From contig JAAYTC010000203.1 in NCBI GenBank assembly GCA_012518155.1, forward strand, positions 1 to 5,479: a stretch of 5,479 nt of DNA, in the 5' to 3' direction. Numbering within the stretch: position 1 is the stretch's first letter; each line of letters starts with the position of its first letter. This stretch comes from Bacteroidales bacterium. Its GTDB lineage: Bacteria; Bacteroidota; Bacteroidia; Bacteroidales; Dysgonomonadaceae. The notes beneath the pieces were generated by a model. It did not search any database. It saw nothing but the letters and a program-made list of their open reading frames with translations, and had not been told where the DNA came from. Shown here one piece after another: positions 5,358 to 5,479 of the stretch. The translations under genes were made by a program, and so were the position numbers.

Positions 5358-5479
5358 TTACTCAAGTATCGCATGCCATACAACTACAGCTAAATCTTCG
5401 GTTGACAATGTTTTATGACCCGTTACAGATTCATAGGCTATCTGATAAATAACTCGTTATCACTCAAACAGCTTATCAG
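5358..5479 (-). pseudogene. Possible decayed or frameshifted coding remnant at the right edge
   Basis: No intact gene is seen after rnpB. On the minus strand, a frame from 5456 to 5358 is open for 32 codons and ends in TAA, giving IAYESVTGHKTLSTEDLAV and then VVWHAILE, which has the look of real protein. It has no ATG, and TGA-TAA lies just upstream. A second frame, entering from the window edge (LISCLSDNELFIR, stop at 5438-5440), would join it through a one-base shift near 5445. This could be the 3' end of a broken gene, a frameshift or chance. I do not recognise the family. Confidence 0.22.

Noticed and set aside
5435..5460. Programmed -1 frameshift site in the right-edge remnant
   Set aside because: No slippery heptamer of the X XXY YYZ type in the entry frame near the junction, and the gene is not complete in the window.
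1..5479. CRISPR arrays, tRNA genes, insertion sequences or phage genes
   Set aside because: No regularly spaced repeats, no tRNA-like cloverleaf, no transposase or integrase motifs were seen on either strand.

Overview
The window looks like chromosomal DNA of a Bacteroidota member, most likely order Bacteroidales. Three things suggest this. Two same-type -7 boxes of the Bacteroidota form TAnnTTTG lie at sensible distances before genes, and a third lies before the RNase P RNA. The RNase P RNA (rnpB) is a type A molecule. The protein content (a lipoprotein with a short Cys signal, a DUF6051-like protein, a membrane LytTR regulator) is typical of the group. The genus cannot be fixed by eye; the moderate GC of most genes would suit Dysgonomonadaceae or relatives, but that is a guess.

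Layout, left to right. (1) The 5' end of a minus-strand lipoprotein gene, cut by the window edge, perhaps a GH123-like glycoside hydrolase, with a good promoter behind it. (2) A minus-strand alpha/beta-hydrolase-fold protein resembling DUF6051. (3) A 209-bp divergent intergenic region with a perfect 8-bp inverted repeat, a nearby direct repeat and a 12-bp palindrome. (4) On the plus strand, a membrane-anchored LytTR DNA-binding regulator with four predicted transmembrane helices and no receiver domain. (5) An AT-rich two-gene type II toxin-antitoxin module (antitoxin plus RelE/ParE-like toxin, overlapping by 11 bp) with a palindrome over its probable -7 box. (6) A convergent minus-strand cytoplasmic alpha-amylase of the GH13_5 (liquefying amylase/AmyA) type, ending only 6 bp from the toxin stop. 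(7) A 205-bp spacer with an imperfect direct repeat. (8) rnpB on the plus strand, ending in a U-tract. (9) A 124-bp tail with no intact gene but a short minus-strand stretch that may be a decayed or frameshifted coding remnant.

How the parts may work together. The strongest functional link is the divergent pair of hydrolase-like protein and membrane LytTR regulator, which share a control region rich in repeated GACGA/TCGTC half-sites. A local regulatory circuit is plausible but is inference. The toxin-antitoxin pair looks like a self-contained accessory insert between housekeeping-type genes. The amylase probably degrades internal alpha-glucans or imported malto-oligosaccharides, and rnpB supplies the RNA of RNase P. 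Nothing in the window is clearly a new multi-gene system. The best leads are the divergent DUF6051/LytTR control region and the toxin-antitoxin operator.
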